This document shows, in pieces, positions 7,861 through 15,077 of a stretch of DNA of 64,000 nt (positions within the stretch are counted from its first letter, which is position 1; each line of letters starts with the position of its first letter). The notes under the pieces were generated by a model. That model saw nothing but the letters and a program-made list of their open reading frames with translations. It did no database searches and was not told where the DNA came from. The translations under genes were made by a program, and so were the position numbers. The DNA is from UMGS1696 sp045643285 (GTDB lineage Bacteria > Bacillota > Clostridia > Oscillospirales > CAG-272): positions 92,131-156,130 of the forward strand of contig JAZUKN010000101.1 in assembly GCA_045643285.1 (NCBI GenBank), in the 5' to 3' direction.

Positions 7861-8583
7861 ATGGCAGACACGGCATATAAAGACACGGCAGAATATCTGA
7901 GACGGTACGCTGACGGGGAAAACGAGCTTGAGGGCGCGATAATGGAGCAGAACATCGGGCTTGTGAACGGGATAGCGTACCGTTTCCGTGGGAGAGGAGC
8001 TGACTTTGAGGATTTAAAACAGATAGGCTCGATAGGACTCTTAAAGGCGATACGCAGCTTTGACGCAGACAGGGGCTTTGCGTTCTCGACTTACGCCGTG
8101 CCGCTCATCATCGGGGAAATAAGGCGATTCCTCAGAGACGACGGCACTGTGAAAGTCTCACGCGGACAGAAGCGGCTTGGCGCTATCCTGATGCACGAGA
8201 GGGAGAAGATCATCTCGGAAACGGGAGAAGAGCCGCGCCTTTCGACTCTCGCCGAAAAAGCAGGAGTGACGCCGGAAGAAGCGGCGGAAGCACTCGATGC
8301 GTCGTCCCCCGTGCGGTCGCTGTCGGAAAAAATCGGCGAAGACGGCTTTTCGCTCGGCGACGTGATACCGTCGGAGGACGAGCTTTCAAAAACGGTTGAG
8401 AAGCTCGCTCTTAACGAGGTCATCGGCTCACTTCCGCCGCTCTGGAGGAAAATAATCGTGCTTCGCTATTTCCGCGAGCTGTCTCAGCAGGAGACGGCAG
8501 ACGCGCTCGGTCTTACGCAGGTGAAGATCTCAAGGGAAGAGAAAAAGATCTTCGCCGAAATGAGGAAACGGCTGGGAGAGTGA
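7861..8583 (+). CDS. sigF: RNA polymerase sporulation sigma factor SigF
   Basis: Sigma-F is the first compartment-specific sporulation sigma factor, active in the forespore. The 240-residue protein carries region 2 (GADFEDLKQIGSIGLLKAI and FSTYAVPLIIGEIRRFLRD, about 42-96), region 3 and a C-terminal region 4 helix-turn-helix (ELSQQETADALGLTQVKISR, about 206-225). The order spoIIAA-spoIIAB-sigF fixes the identity against the related SigG and SigB. An AGGCGGT ribosome binding site precedes the ATG. Short hairpin repeats with GTGAAAT spacers begin 8 bases after the stop, ahead of the terminator. Confidence 0.95.
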   Translation: MADTAYKDTAEYLRRYADGENELEGAIMEQNIGLVNGIAYRFRGRGADFEDLKQIGSIGLLKAIRSFDADRGFAFSTYAVPLIIGEIRRFLRDDGTVKVSRGQKRLGAILMHEREKIISETGEEPRLSTLAEKAGVTPEEAAEALDASSPVRSLSEKIGEDGFSLGDVIPSEDELSKTVEKLALNEVIGSLPPLWRKIIVLRYFRELSQQETADALGLTQVKISREEKKIFAEMRKRLGE

Positions 8584-8590
8584 CAAAGGT

Positions 8591-8664
8591 GCGGTGAAAT
8601 AACGCTTCGCGTTGTGAAATTGTCACTTCGTGACAGTGAAATACGTCTGCGGCGTGTGGAATTT
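8591..8664 (+). repeat. GTGAAAT hairpin-comb repeat, copy 1 (3' of sigF)
   Basis: Three small hairpins with three-base loops (ACGC-TTC-GCGT, TGTCAC-TTC-GTGACA, CGTC-TGC-GGCG) are separated by GTGAAAT words and closed by GTGGAAT. The same design is found 3' of serS (9384-9465) and trpB (40950-41031), reading GTGAAAT on the coding strand each time. Confidence 0.7.
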
Positions 8665-8680
8665 TTGTTTTAATAACTGA

Positions 8681-8727
8681 AAAGCAAAACGGTGATAATC
8701 GTTGATCATCACCGTTTTGCTTTTTTT
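8681..8727. terminator. bidirectional terminator between sigF and the TM2 gene
   Basis: AAGCAAAACGGTGAT and ATCACCGTTTTGCTT form a long perfect stem with A and T runs outside. It serves sigF on the plus strand and overlaps the stop of the convergent TM2 gene. Confidence 0.9.
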
Positions 8728-8944
8728 AGTTCATTTGCCAATCTGAAACCGTAAGTCCTTCTGCATCCGTAAATTTACCGGTGCATATCTGAATAAAATC
8801 AACTATCGTTCCGACGCCTAAGCATCCGACTGTCAAAAGCCAGATAACGCCTGTACCGTTTTTGCCTACGTAGAAACGGTGTATACCGAGACCGCCGAGG
8901 AAGAAGCACAAAAGTAATGCGACCAAACGGGATTTGTTTGACAT
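8726..8944 (-). CDS. TM2 domain-containing membrane protein
   Basis: The 72-residue protein is a small membrane protein of the TM2 family. It has a first hydrophobic segment, ALLLCFFLGGLGIHRFY (the family signature GxxGxHRFYxG), then a second, GVIWLLTVGCLGVGTIVDFI. It ends in a short polar tail. TM2 proteins are common in bacteria and no defined activity can be assigned. The gene stands alone, convergent with sigF and divergent from the small HTH regulator, with a GAAAGGGG ribosome binding site. Confidence 0.88.
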   Translation of the reverse strand: MSNKSRLVALLLCFFLGGLGIHRFYVGKNGTGVIWLLTVGCLGVGTIVDFIQICTGKFTDAEGLTVSDWQMN

Positions 8945-9031
8945 ATTTTTCCCCTTTCTGTATATTTCAAATTATTTTCGGAATGTTTTGAAAACAATCT
9001 GATGTATACATTATATAACGCCAAAGTCTAT

Positions 9032-9058
9032 TTGTCAATATATTTATTCATATATAAT
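9032..9058 (+). promoter_or_regulatory. possible promoter for the small HTH gene
   Basis: TTGTCA (9032-9037) and TATAAT (9053-9058), with a spacer of only 15 bases. The short spacer makes it a weak or activated promoter at best. Confidence 0.4.
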
Positions 9059-9108
9059 GTGTACATGGGATAAAATTTGCGATTCGGCGAGAGGGGAGAC
9101 ATGAAAAA

Positions 9109-9324
9109 ATGACATTGAGAATTCTTGATATTTTGCGGGAAAAAGGTAAAACAAAATATTGGCTCTATATTCAGCTCGGGTTGAGCTATCAGAATTTTAA
9201 CCGTATTGTCAATAACCAAACAAGCGGAATCAAATTCGATAATCTGAAAACTCTGTGTGACATTCTTGAGTGTACGCCGAACGACTTGTTTGAAGAGTTC
9301 TACCAAAAGAATGACAGAAAATAA
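9109..9324 (+). CDS. small XRE-type helix-turn-helix regulator
   Basis: The 71-residue protein is essentially one Cro/C1-type DNA-binding domain. The helix-turn-helix runs KTKYWLYIQLGLSYQNFNRI (about 13-32), followed by the family-typical FDNLKTLCDILECTPNDLFE. No effector domain is present. A GAGGGGAGAC ribosome binding site lies about 12 bases ahead. A three-codon open frame ATGAAAAAATGA overlaps the start and could couple translation. The target is unknown; autoregulation or control of the divergent TM2 gene is possible but only an inference. A strong terminator follows. Confidence 0.85.
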   Translation: MTLRILDILREKGKTKYWLYIQLGLSYQNFNRIVNNQTSGIKFDNLKTLCDILECTPNDLFEEFYQKNDRK

Positions 9325-9341
9325 TATCGATTTGTTTAATC

Positions 9342-9375
9342 AAAAAATCTGTATCGGAAGATACAGATTTTTTTA
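9342..9375. terminator. bidirectional terminator between the HTH gene and serS
   Basis: AAAAAATCTGTATC, loop GGAA, GATACAGATTTTTTT: a perfect stem with T runs on both strands, serving the HTH gene and probably convergent serS. Confidence 0.9.
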
Positions 9376-9383
9376 CATTAACT

Positions 9384-9465
9384 TTTGCGAAGCAAAAATA
9401 TCACACGCCGCAGGCGTATTTCACTACGCACAGCGCAATTTCACAACGTGAAGCGTTATTTCACT
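9384..9465 (-). repeat. GTGAAAT hairpin-comb repeat, copy 2 (3' of serS)
   Basis: On the plus strand, hairpins TTTTGC-GAA-GCAAAA, ACGCC-GCA-GGCGT, CGC-ACA-GCG and AACG-TGA-AGCGTT are separated by ATTTCAC (ATATCAC at the first). The last spacer provides the serS stop codon, so the repeat abuts the gene. On the coding strand the spacers read GTGAAAT. Confidence 0.7.
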
Positions 9466-10747
9466 TTCTCGGAACGAGAACCTCTTTTCCTCCCATGTAC
9501 GGGCGAAGGACTTCGGGGATCTTGACCGAGCCGTCTGCCTGGAGGTTGTTTTCGAGGAACGCGATGAGCATTCTCGGCGGAGCGACGACCGTGTTGTTCA
9601 GCGTGTGTGCAAGATACTTCTTGCCGCCGTCGTTCACGCGGATCTTAAGTCTTCTTGCCTGAGCGTCGCCGAGGTTGGAGCAGGAGCCGACCTCAAAGTA
9701 TTTCTTCTGTCTCGGGGACCATGCTTCAACGTCGCAGGACTTGACCTTGAGGTCGGCGAGGTCGCCGGAGCAGCATTCAAGCGTACGGACGGGAATATCG
9801 AGCGAGCGGAAGAAGTCTACGGTGTTCTGCCAGAGTCTGTCGTACCACATCTTCGAGTCTTCCGGCTTGCATATTACGATCATTTCCTGCTTCTCGAACT
9901 GGTGGATTCTGTAAACGCCTCTCTCTTCGATGCCGTGCGCGCCCTTTTCCTTGCGGAAGCAGGGAGAATACGACGTGAGCGTGTAGGGAAGCTCCTCTGC
10001 CGGTACGATCTGGTCGATGAACTTGCCTATCATTGAGTGCTCGGACGTGCCGATCAGATAGAGGTCCTCGCCCTCGATCTTGTACATCATTGCGTCCATG
10101 TCGGTCTGGCTCATAACGCCCTCAACGACGTTGCCGTGGATCATGTACGGCGGAATGACGTAGGTGAAGCCGCGGTCGATCATGAAGTCGCGTGCGTAGG
10201 AGAGGCAGGCGGAATGGAGGCGTGCGATGTCGCCGGTGAGGTAGTAGAATCCGTTGCCTGCAACGCGGCGTGCGGCGTCAAGGTCGATACCGGAGAAAGA
10301 TTCCATTATATCAGCGTGGTAAGGTATCTCGAAATCGGGAACGACGGGTTCGCCGAATTTTTCGATCTCGACGTTCATGGAGTCGTCCTTGCCGATCGGA
10401 ACGGACGGGTCGATGATGTTCGGGATCTGGAGCATGATCTTTCTGATCTTCTCAGCAAGCTCGCCTTCGAGCTGTTCGCATTCTGCGAGACGGGCTGCCT
10501 GTTTTGCGACTTCGGCTTTTACAGCTTCTGCCTCGTCCTTTTTGCCCTGTCCCATGAGCGCTCCGATCTGCTTCGAGAGCTTGTTGCGGCTGCCGCGAAG
10601 ACTGTCAGCTTCTGCGATGATCGAGCGGTTTTCTTCGTCAAGCGCGATGACCTCGTCGACGAGCGGGAACTTGTAGTCCTGGAATTTCTTCTTGATGTTT
10701 TCTTTTACGATGTCCGGATTTTCGCGGACGAATTTCATGTCAAGCAT
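9461..10747 (-). CDS. serS: seryl-tRNA synthetase
   Basis: SerRS charges tRNA-Ser and also provides the substrate for selenocysteine synthesis where that pathway exists. The 428-residue protein is full length. It has an N-terminal coiled-coil tRNA-binding arm (about residues 30-105, ESLRGSRNKLSKQIGAL region), class II motif 2 FRKEKGAHGIEERGVYRIHQ (about 270) and a motif 3 region VVAPPRMLIAFLENN (about 385). A TATAAT box lies at 10792-10797 on the minus strand but its -35 is poor, and no T-box leader is seen. The 3' end touches a hairpin-comb repeat. Confidence 0.97.
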   Translation of the reverse strand: MLDMKFVRENPDIVKENIKKKFQDYKFPLVDEVIALDEENRSIIAEADSLRGSRNKLSKQIGALMGQGKKDEAEAVKAEVAKQAARLAECEQLEGELAEKIRKIMLQIPNIIDPSVPIGKDDSMNVEIEKFGEPVVPDFEIPYHADIMESFSGIDLDAARRVAGNGFYYLTGDIARLHSACLSYARDFMIDRGFTYVIPPYMIHGNVVEGVMSQTDMDAMMYKIEGEDLYLIGTSEHSMIGKFIDQIVPAEELPYTLTSYSPCFRKEKGAHGIEERGVYRIHQFEKQEMIVICKPEDSKMWYDRLWQNTVDFFRSLDIPVRTLECCSGDLADLKVKSCDVEAWSPRQKKYFEVGSCSNLGDAQARRLKIRVNDGGKKYLAHTLNNTVVAPPRMLIAFLENNLQADGSVKIPEVLRPYMGGKEVLVPRK

Positions 10748-10914
10748 GGCTTGTACCTCGTGTATTTTTGATTACAAATTTACAATTTAATATTATAGCA
10801 GAGTTTTTAGGAAAAATAAAGGGGTTGAGGGGATTTTTTAGGAAAAATGTTAAAAAGATTCGTGAATGTTTTTGTTATTTTAAGGAAACAAGGTAGAAAA
10901 CACTTCGTGTTTTC

Positions 10915-11110
10915 AAATTATTCTTTTTGTCGCTACGCGCGACAGGCGCACAAGCCGGTGTTCGACTTCGTCGAAACCGACGCGACGCTCTTGTGAATCA
11001 CCGCGCTTAGGGGGAAGGTCGCTTCGCTCTATTCACGCCTACCGACTTCGTAAACGAAGTCGTCGAGATGCGAAGCATCTCGGTTGAACCCCTTTGTTGC
11101 AAAGTATTTC
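10915..11110 (-). repeat. hairpin-rich intergenic element, copy A, inverted half
   Basis: Read on the minus strand this runs CTTTGCAACAAAGGGG, palindromic GAGATGCTTCGCATCTC, a duplex around CTTCGTTTACGAAG, CCTTCCCCCTAAGCGCGG and TGATTCACAAGAGCG. The same words in the same order occur in the plus-oriented half at 11205-11600 and in copies at 18166-18620 and 57715-58245. No open reading frame is supported here. Bases 10748-10914 hold only the serS upstream region and the hairpin GAAAACAC-TTC-GTGTTTTC. Confidence 0.65.
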
Positions 11111-11204
11111 TAAATCCATAATTCTACCTATCATTTATTAGCGTTTAAGATTAACTTTGTAATGAGCGGCAGCGCGCTATTATTAACGATCTAAATCCTC
11201 TTCA
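11111..11204 (+). repeat. conserved centre of the hairpin-rich element, copy A
   Basis: ATCATTTATTAGCG, TGTAATGAGCGGCAGCGCGCT and TAAATCCTCTTCATCGTCG match the reverse complement of 57909-57990 closely. The two full copies therefore share their middle as well as their arms. Part of it (ATGAGCGTCAGCGCGCTG) also recurs at 52690. Confidence 0.6.
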
Positions 11205-11600
11205 TCGTCGTACAAACTTTGTAACAAAGGGAGTCCAGAGGGGAATAGGACGAAGTCCCTTCCCCTTTGGCGGGGTGATTCACAAGAGGACCACGGCAAT
11301 GTCCGACCGAGATGCGGAGCATCTCGTCGAGTTCACGGAGTGAACTCGGCTTGTGCGCCGTCCGCGTAGGACAGAAACCGAATCCAAACGTTTGGTTTGG
11401 ATGGATTAAGCCGCCGTCCGCCCGTTCGCAAGCGAACAGGACAGATGAATTAAATTGAAAACGTGAAACGTTTTCCACCTTTTGCCTATATAAAGTACGA
11501 GCAAGTTCGTTCGGCGGGAGACCAATGGTCTCACCAACGGTGGGAAATGACATTTCGCGCGCAACCGTATAATTTGTGCAAGTTAAAGAAAAATGATGTT
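11205..11600 (+). repeat. hairpin-rich intergenic element, copy A, direct half
   Basis: Starts with CTTTGTAACAAAGGGAG and continues through GGACGAAGTCCCTTCCCC, GGGGTGATTCACAAGAGG, GAGATGCGGAGCATCTC, GAGTTCACGGAGTGAACTC, CCAAACGTTTGGTTTGG, CGTTCGCAAGCGAACAGGACA and GAAAACGTGAAACGTTTTC. At 11508-11540 there is a 33-base hairpin module related to those at 52773-52805 and 57660-57692. An open frame across it, encoding SSLRELDEMLRISVG, is shared with copy B and is judged a by-product of the repeat. Confidence 0.65.
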
Positions 11601-11616
11601 TGCACTTCGTGCAAGT

Positions 11617-12375
11617 TTATATCCTCACGCTTATCTGCCCACTCGTGAGCGTGATCTCTTCTCCGCCGACAGAGACAATGAGTTCGCCGCGTTCTCCTAT
11701 TCTTTCCGCACGCCCACGCCGTACTGTTCCGTTCTCCGTGAACGTTATATCTTTGCCGAGCACGACGGAGCGGCGCACGTACTCGTCCCGGTACGTCGAA
11801 AAATCAAACCCGTCGTTGTACAGCACGAGCATCTCTTCCGCTATCGCCGCGCACACGTCCGTTATTTCAGCATCGCATCCGAGTTCACGGAGCGACACAG
11901 CTTTCACGTCTCCGTCGAGCACGGGCGCGGATTCAACGTTCACGCCGATGCCGATGACGAGCGCGGTTGTTTCCATTTTTTCGTAGTCGTTTTCTGCCTC
12001 GACAAGGATGCCGCATAGCTTTTTGCCGCCTGCGTAAATGTCGTTCACCCATTTTATGCCGCAGTCCACACCGAACTTCTCAAGCGCATGACTGACCGCC
12101 ACAGCCGCACAGGACGTCACCATTACAGCGTCGTTTATCGGCGCGGCGCAGGGAAGAACGAGCGTCATATAAAGTCCGCCGCCAGGGGAAAGAAACGTTT
12201 TCCCCTGCCTTCCGCGTCCTCCGGTCTGCCTCTCTGCTACTATCAGCGCAGGACGGCTGATACCGCAGCGGCACAGCGTTTTTCCGTCGGTGTTCGTCGA
12301 TACGGTCTCGCTTTTCACCGTTATGTCAAGCGAAAAAATGTCGCACAGCCGTGCGAGTCCTCTTTCGTCTGTCAT
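11617..12375 (-). CDS. birA: biotin--[acetyl-CoA-carboxylase] ligase
   Basis: BirA activates biotin with ATP and attaches it to the lysine of biotin carboxyl carrier proteins. The 252-residue protein shows the biotinyl-AMP loop GGRGRQGKTFLSPGGGLYMT (about residues 54-73), the strand KWVNDIYAGGKKLCGILVE (about 112-130) and a C-terminal SH3-like domain (VVLGKDITFTENGTVRRGRA). There is no N-terminal winged helix, so this is the monofunctional ligase and not a repressor. The start is placed at the ATG (12375), which follows AGAGGTGGGACGG; a GTG three codons earlier overlaps the ribosome binding site. It has its own promoter. Confidence 0.95.
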   Translation of the reverse strand: MTDERGLARLCDIFSLDITVKSETVSTNTDGKTLCRCGISRPALIVAERQTGGRGRQGKTFLSPGGGLYMTLVLPCAAPINDAVMVTSCAAVAVSHALEKFGVDCGIKWVNDIYAGGKKLCGILVEAENDYEKMETTALVIGIGVNVESAPVLDGDVKAVSLRELGCDAEITDVCAAIAEEMLVLYNDGFDFSTYRDEYVRRSVVLGKDITFTENGTVRRGRAERIGERGELIVSVGGEEITLTSGQISVRI

Positions 12376-12410
12376 CCGTCCCACCTCTTTTTCATATTGT
12401 GCTTTCGGTT

Positions 12411-12440
12411 ATTCTATCATTTTCACGACCGTTTTGTCAA
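12411..12440 (-). promoter_or_regulatory. promoter for birA
   Basis: On the minus strand: TTGACA (12435-12440), an 18-base spacer and TAGAAT (12411-12416). Confidence 0.8.
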
Positions 12441-12529
12441 TCTCATTCGCTAAGAAAACAATACCGAACGTTAAAAACGTGTGCGAGTTGTTAATTTTCG
12501 CCGAAAGTAACATATTTTTCTGAAAAGTG

Positions 12530-12558
12530 TTGATAATTCGGGAAAATTGTGGTATATT
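12530..12558 (+). promoter_or_regulatory. promoter for pgk
   Basis: TTGATA (12530-12535), a 17-base spacer and TATATT (12553-12558), about 40 bases before the pgk ATG. Confidence 0.8.
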
Positions 12559-12598
12559 ATTTGAGTGTAAAAATTTCTTTTTATAAAGAGGGAAAAAT

Positions 12599-13900
12599 AT
12601 GACTTACAACAAAAGATCAATCGAAGACATCGACGTTGCCGGCAAAAGAGTGCTCGTCAGATGCGACTTCAACGTACCGGTAAAGGACGGCGTAATCACC
12701 TCCGATAAGAGAATCACCGAGGCTCTTCCCACTATCAAGTATCTTGTTGAGAAGAACTGCAAGGTCGTTCTTTGCTCCCACATGGGCAAGCCGCACAACA
12801 TCAACGACAGCGAAGTAAAGCTCACAAAGAAAGAGATTGCAAAGGTCGAAGAGCTTCCCGAATCCGAAAGAGCGGCAGCTACGGCTGAGCTTCTCAAAAA
12901 GGCTGAGGGCGACCGCAAGAAATTCTCTCTCAAGATCGTTGCAGACAGACTGAACGAGCTTCTCGGCGGTATCGTAACATTCGCAGAAGACACTGTAGGT
13001 CCCGACGCACAGGCAAAGGTCGCTGCACTTGAGGGCGGCAAGATCGTTCTTCTCGAAAATACACGCTTCACGAAAAAAGAAGAAAAGAACGACGAGGGCT
13101 TCTCGAAAGAACTCGCAAAATTCGGCGAAGTATTCGTAAACGACGCATTCGGCACTGCTCACAGAGCACACGCATCAACGGCAGGCGTTGCTATGTTCGG
13201 CGGACTTCCGGCAGTATGCGGTTATCTTATAGAGAAAGAGATCTCCATTATGGGTAAGGCTCTTGAAGATCCGAAGAGACCGTTCGTTGCTGTTCTCGGC
13301 GGCGCAAAGGTTTCCGACAAGATCGGCGTTATCACGAACCTCCTCGAAAAGGTCGACACGCTCATCATCGGCGGCGGTATGGCATACACATTCTTCCGTG
13401 CTATGGGCAACCAGATCGGCACATCCATCTGCGAAGAAGACAAACTCGACCTCGCTCTCGACCTTATGAAAAAGGCAAGAGAAAAGGGCGTGAACTTCCT
13501 CCTCCCCGTCGACAACGTGATCGGCAGAGAATACAAGGAAGACACCACCTGTATGAGAATCTACTCCGACTCCATTCCGGACGGCTGGATGGGTCTTGAC
13601 ATCGGCGAAAAGACGCAGGAGCTTTACTCGAAGTCCCTCTCCGACGCAGGTACTGTTGTTTGGAACGGACCTATGGGCGTATCCGAATGGGCGAACTTTG
13701 CATCCGGCACAAAGGCAGTTGCAAAGGCTATCGCGGATTCCGACGCTATCTCGATCATCGGCGGCGGCGACTCTGCTGCGGCAGTTGAAACACTCGGTTA
13801 TGCCGACAAGATGACGCACATTTCCACGGGCGGCGGCGCATCTCTCGAATTCCTCGAAGGCAAGGAGCTCCCCGGCATCGCGTGCCTGCTTGATAAATAA
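12599..13900 (+). CDS. pgk: phosphoglycerate kinase
   Basis: Pgk moves the acyl phosphate of 1,3-bisphosphoglycerate to ADP, an ATP-yielding step of glycolysis. The 433-residue protein shows VRCDFNVPVKDG (about 19-30), SHMGKP (about 61), ENTRFT, GTAHRAHAST (about 184), GGAKVSDKIGVI (about 237) and the nucleotide loop GGGDSAAAVETLG (about 386). It is about 35 residues longer than the usual near 395. The extra length is a lysine/glutamate-rich insert around residues 72-110, an elaboration I have seen in some Clostridia. A GAGGG ribosome binding site precedes the ATG. tpiA lies downstream with no gap or epd gene between. Confidence 0.97.
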   Translation: MTYNKRSIEDIDVAGKRVLVRCDFNVPVKDGVITSDKRITEALPTIKYLVEKNCKVVLCSHMGKPHNINDSEVKLTKKEIAKVEELPESERAAATAELLKKAEGDRKKFSLKIVADRLNELLGGIVTFAEDTVGPDAQAKVAALEGGKIVLLENTRFTKKEEKNDEGFSKELAKFGEVFVNDAFGTAHRAHASTAGVAMFGGLPAVCGYLIEKEISIMGKALEDPKRPFVAVLGGAKVSDKIGVITNLLEKVDTLIIGGGMAYTFFRAMGNQIGTSICEEDKLDLALDLMKKAREKGVNFLLPVDNVIGREYKEDTTCMRIYSDSIPDGWMGLDIGEKTQELYSKSLSDAGTVVWNGPMGVSEWANFASGTKAVAKAIADSDAISIIGGGDSAAAVETLGYADKMTHISTGGGASLEFLEGKELPGIACLLDK

Positions 13901-14079
13901 GAAAACAGATAAGGGGAGTGCGCACGCATTCCCCTTTGATATAGAAAAATACATCACGGAAAAGGAACGCGGCTTCTTGAAAGAAGCCTGGCAAGAACTT
14001 TTATAGGTGAAAAAGCAAGACAAAGAAAGTGCATACCGCACGAGTCCGATTTTTCAAAGGTGTTTCAAGTCCTCAGAAA

Positions 14080-14122
14080 ATCGTTACAACGGTTTTCAGG
14101 GACCACCGAGACCCTGAAAACC
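14080..14122 (+). promoter_or_regulatory. candidate alternative-hairpin leader between pgk and tpiA
   Basis: Three segments, CCTCAGAAAATCGTT (about 14081-14095), AACGGTTTTCAGGG (14088-14101) and CCCTGAAAACC (14112-14122), are mutually complementary. The middle one can pair with either neighbour. The 14091-14101 / 14112-14122 stem is a perfect 11 bp. No T run follows, so it is not a plain terminator. The rest of the 285-base pgk-tpiA gap shows nothing I can name. Confidence 0.35.
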
Positions 14123-14185
14123 CACGCCGTGAGAATTGACTAAGTCGAAAATTCATATATTCACATATTTAATGAGGAAAATAAA

Positions 14186-14956
14186 ATGAAAAAAGAATCG
14201 CGTAAGGTTATAATCGCCGGCAACTGGAAGATGAATATGACGCCCTCTGCCGCACGTGAAGCAGTCACAAAGACTGCTGAGCTTACCGCCGGAAAGAACG
14301 GATGCGAAGTAGTGCTTTGCGTACCGTTCGTTGACATCTGCGCCGCAAAGAAAGCCGCAGAGGGAACAAACGTAAAAATCGGCGCGCAGAACGTCCATTT
14401 CGAGAAAAAAGGCGCGTTCACGGGCGAGATCTCCGCTGATATGCTCGTTGAGTGCGGCATCGAATACGTTATTGTCGGTCACTCCGAAAGAAGACAGTAT
14501 TTCGGTGAAACGGACGAAACAGTCAACAAGAGAGCGAAAGCAGCTCTTGACGCAGGACTCAAAGTTATCCTCTGCCTCGGCGAAGTTCTTGCAGAACGTC
14601 AGTCCGGCATCACCGAAGAGATCGTTTCCATGCAGACAAAACTCGACCTAGCAGGCATCCCGGAAGAGCAGATAGGCAACGTCATCATCGCATACGAGCC
14701 CGTATGGGCTATCGGCACGGGACTGACCGCAACACCCGACCAGGCTGAAGAAGTTTGCGCTATCATCCGTAAGGTCGTCGCAGGTCTGTACGGCGAAAAG
14801 GTCGCTGACGGCATGACTATCCAGTACGGCGGCTCGATGAACGACGGCAACGCGGCAGAGCTTCTCGCAAAGGTCGACGTTGACGGCGGTCTTATCGGCG
14901 GCGCGTCCCTCGTTCCCGAAAAGTTCTCGAAGATCGTAGACGCAGCGCAGAACTGA
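14186..14956 (+). CDS. tpiA: triosephosphate isomerase
   Basis: TpiA interconverts dihydroxyacetone phosphate and glyceraldehyde-3-phosphate. The 256-residue protein is full length, with the catalytic lysine in AGNWKMNMT (residues 11-19), the catalytic histidine in VGHSERRQYFGE (about 102) and the catalytic glutamate and mobile loop in AYEPVWAIGTG (about 174-184). The phosphate site is QYGGSMND near 219. It follows pgk with a 285-base gap, so it may have a separate start. A strong terminator follows within 40 bases. Confidence 0.97.
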   Translation: MKKESRKVIIAGNWKMNMTPSAAREAVTKTAELTAGKNGCEVVLCVPFVDICAAKKAAEGTNVKIGAQNVHFEKKGAFTGEISADMLVECGIEYVIVGHSERRQYFGETDETVNKRAKAALDAGLKVILCLGEVLAERQSGITEEIVSMQTKLDLAGIPEEQIGNVIIAYEPVWAIGTGLTATPDQAEEVCAIIRKVVAGLYGEKVADGMTIQYGGSMNDGNAAELLAKVDVDGGLIGGASLVPEKFSKIVDAAQN

Positions 14957-14992
14957 AGTAATAAGTAATAAGAAATAGGTAAGAAGTAAAAC
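14957..14992 (+). repeat. AAGTAATA/AAGTAAG low-complexity repeat 3' of tpiA
   Basis: Short A/G-rich units (AGTAATAAGTAATAAGAAAT, then AGGTAAGAAGTA) sit between the tpiA stop and its terminator. Similar text (AATAGGTAAGAAGTA) follows the second SGNH gene at 18128-18144, and looser versions occur at 37979-38004 and 52610-52645. Confidence 0.45.
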
Positions 14993-15030
14993 AAAGCAAG
15001 TGCGAGCTATAATTTGCACTTGCTTTTTTT
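14993..15030 (+). terminator. terminator after tpiA
   Basis: AAGCAAGTGC and GCACTTGCTT arms followed by TTTTTTTG. Confidence 0.9.
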
Positions 15031-15077
15031 GTTCGTTTGTGCTAACATATTTACGAATAAAATCAACCGAGGACTAT

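Noticed and set aside
8591..8664. Rho-independent terminators formed by the comb hairpins
   Set aside because: Stems are only 4-6 bp and lack T runs; a proper terminator follows at 8681-8727.
9032..9058. Strong promoter for the HTH gene
   Set aside because: The spacer is 15 bases, outside the usual 16-18, so it is listed only as a weak candidate.
10748..10830. T-box ahead of serS
   Set aside because: No GGTGG-CACCGCG-type antiterminator sequence or terminator is found upstream of serS.
11191..11553. Open frame encoding SSLRELDEMLRISVG-type protein, also at 18255-18608
   Set aside because: The two translations match only because both lie in copies of the hairpin-rich intergenic element; no ribosome binding site or conserved domain is present.
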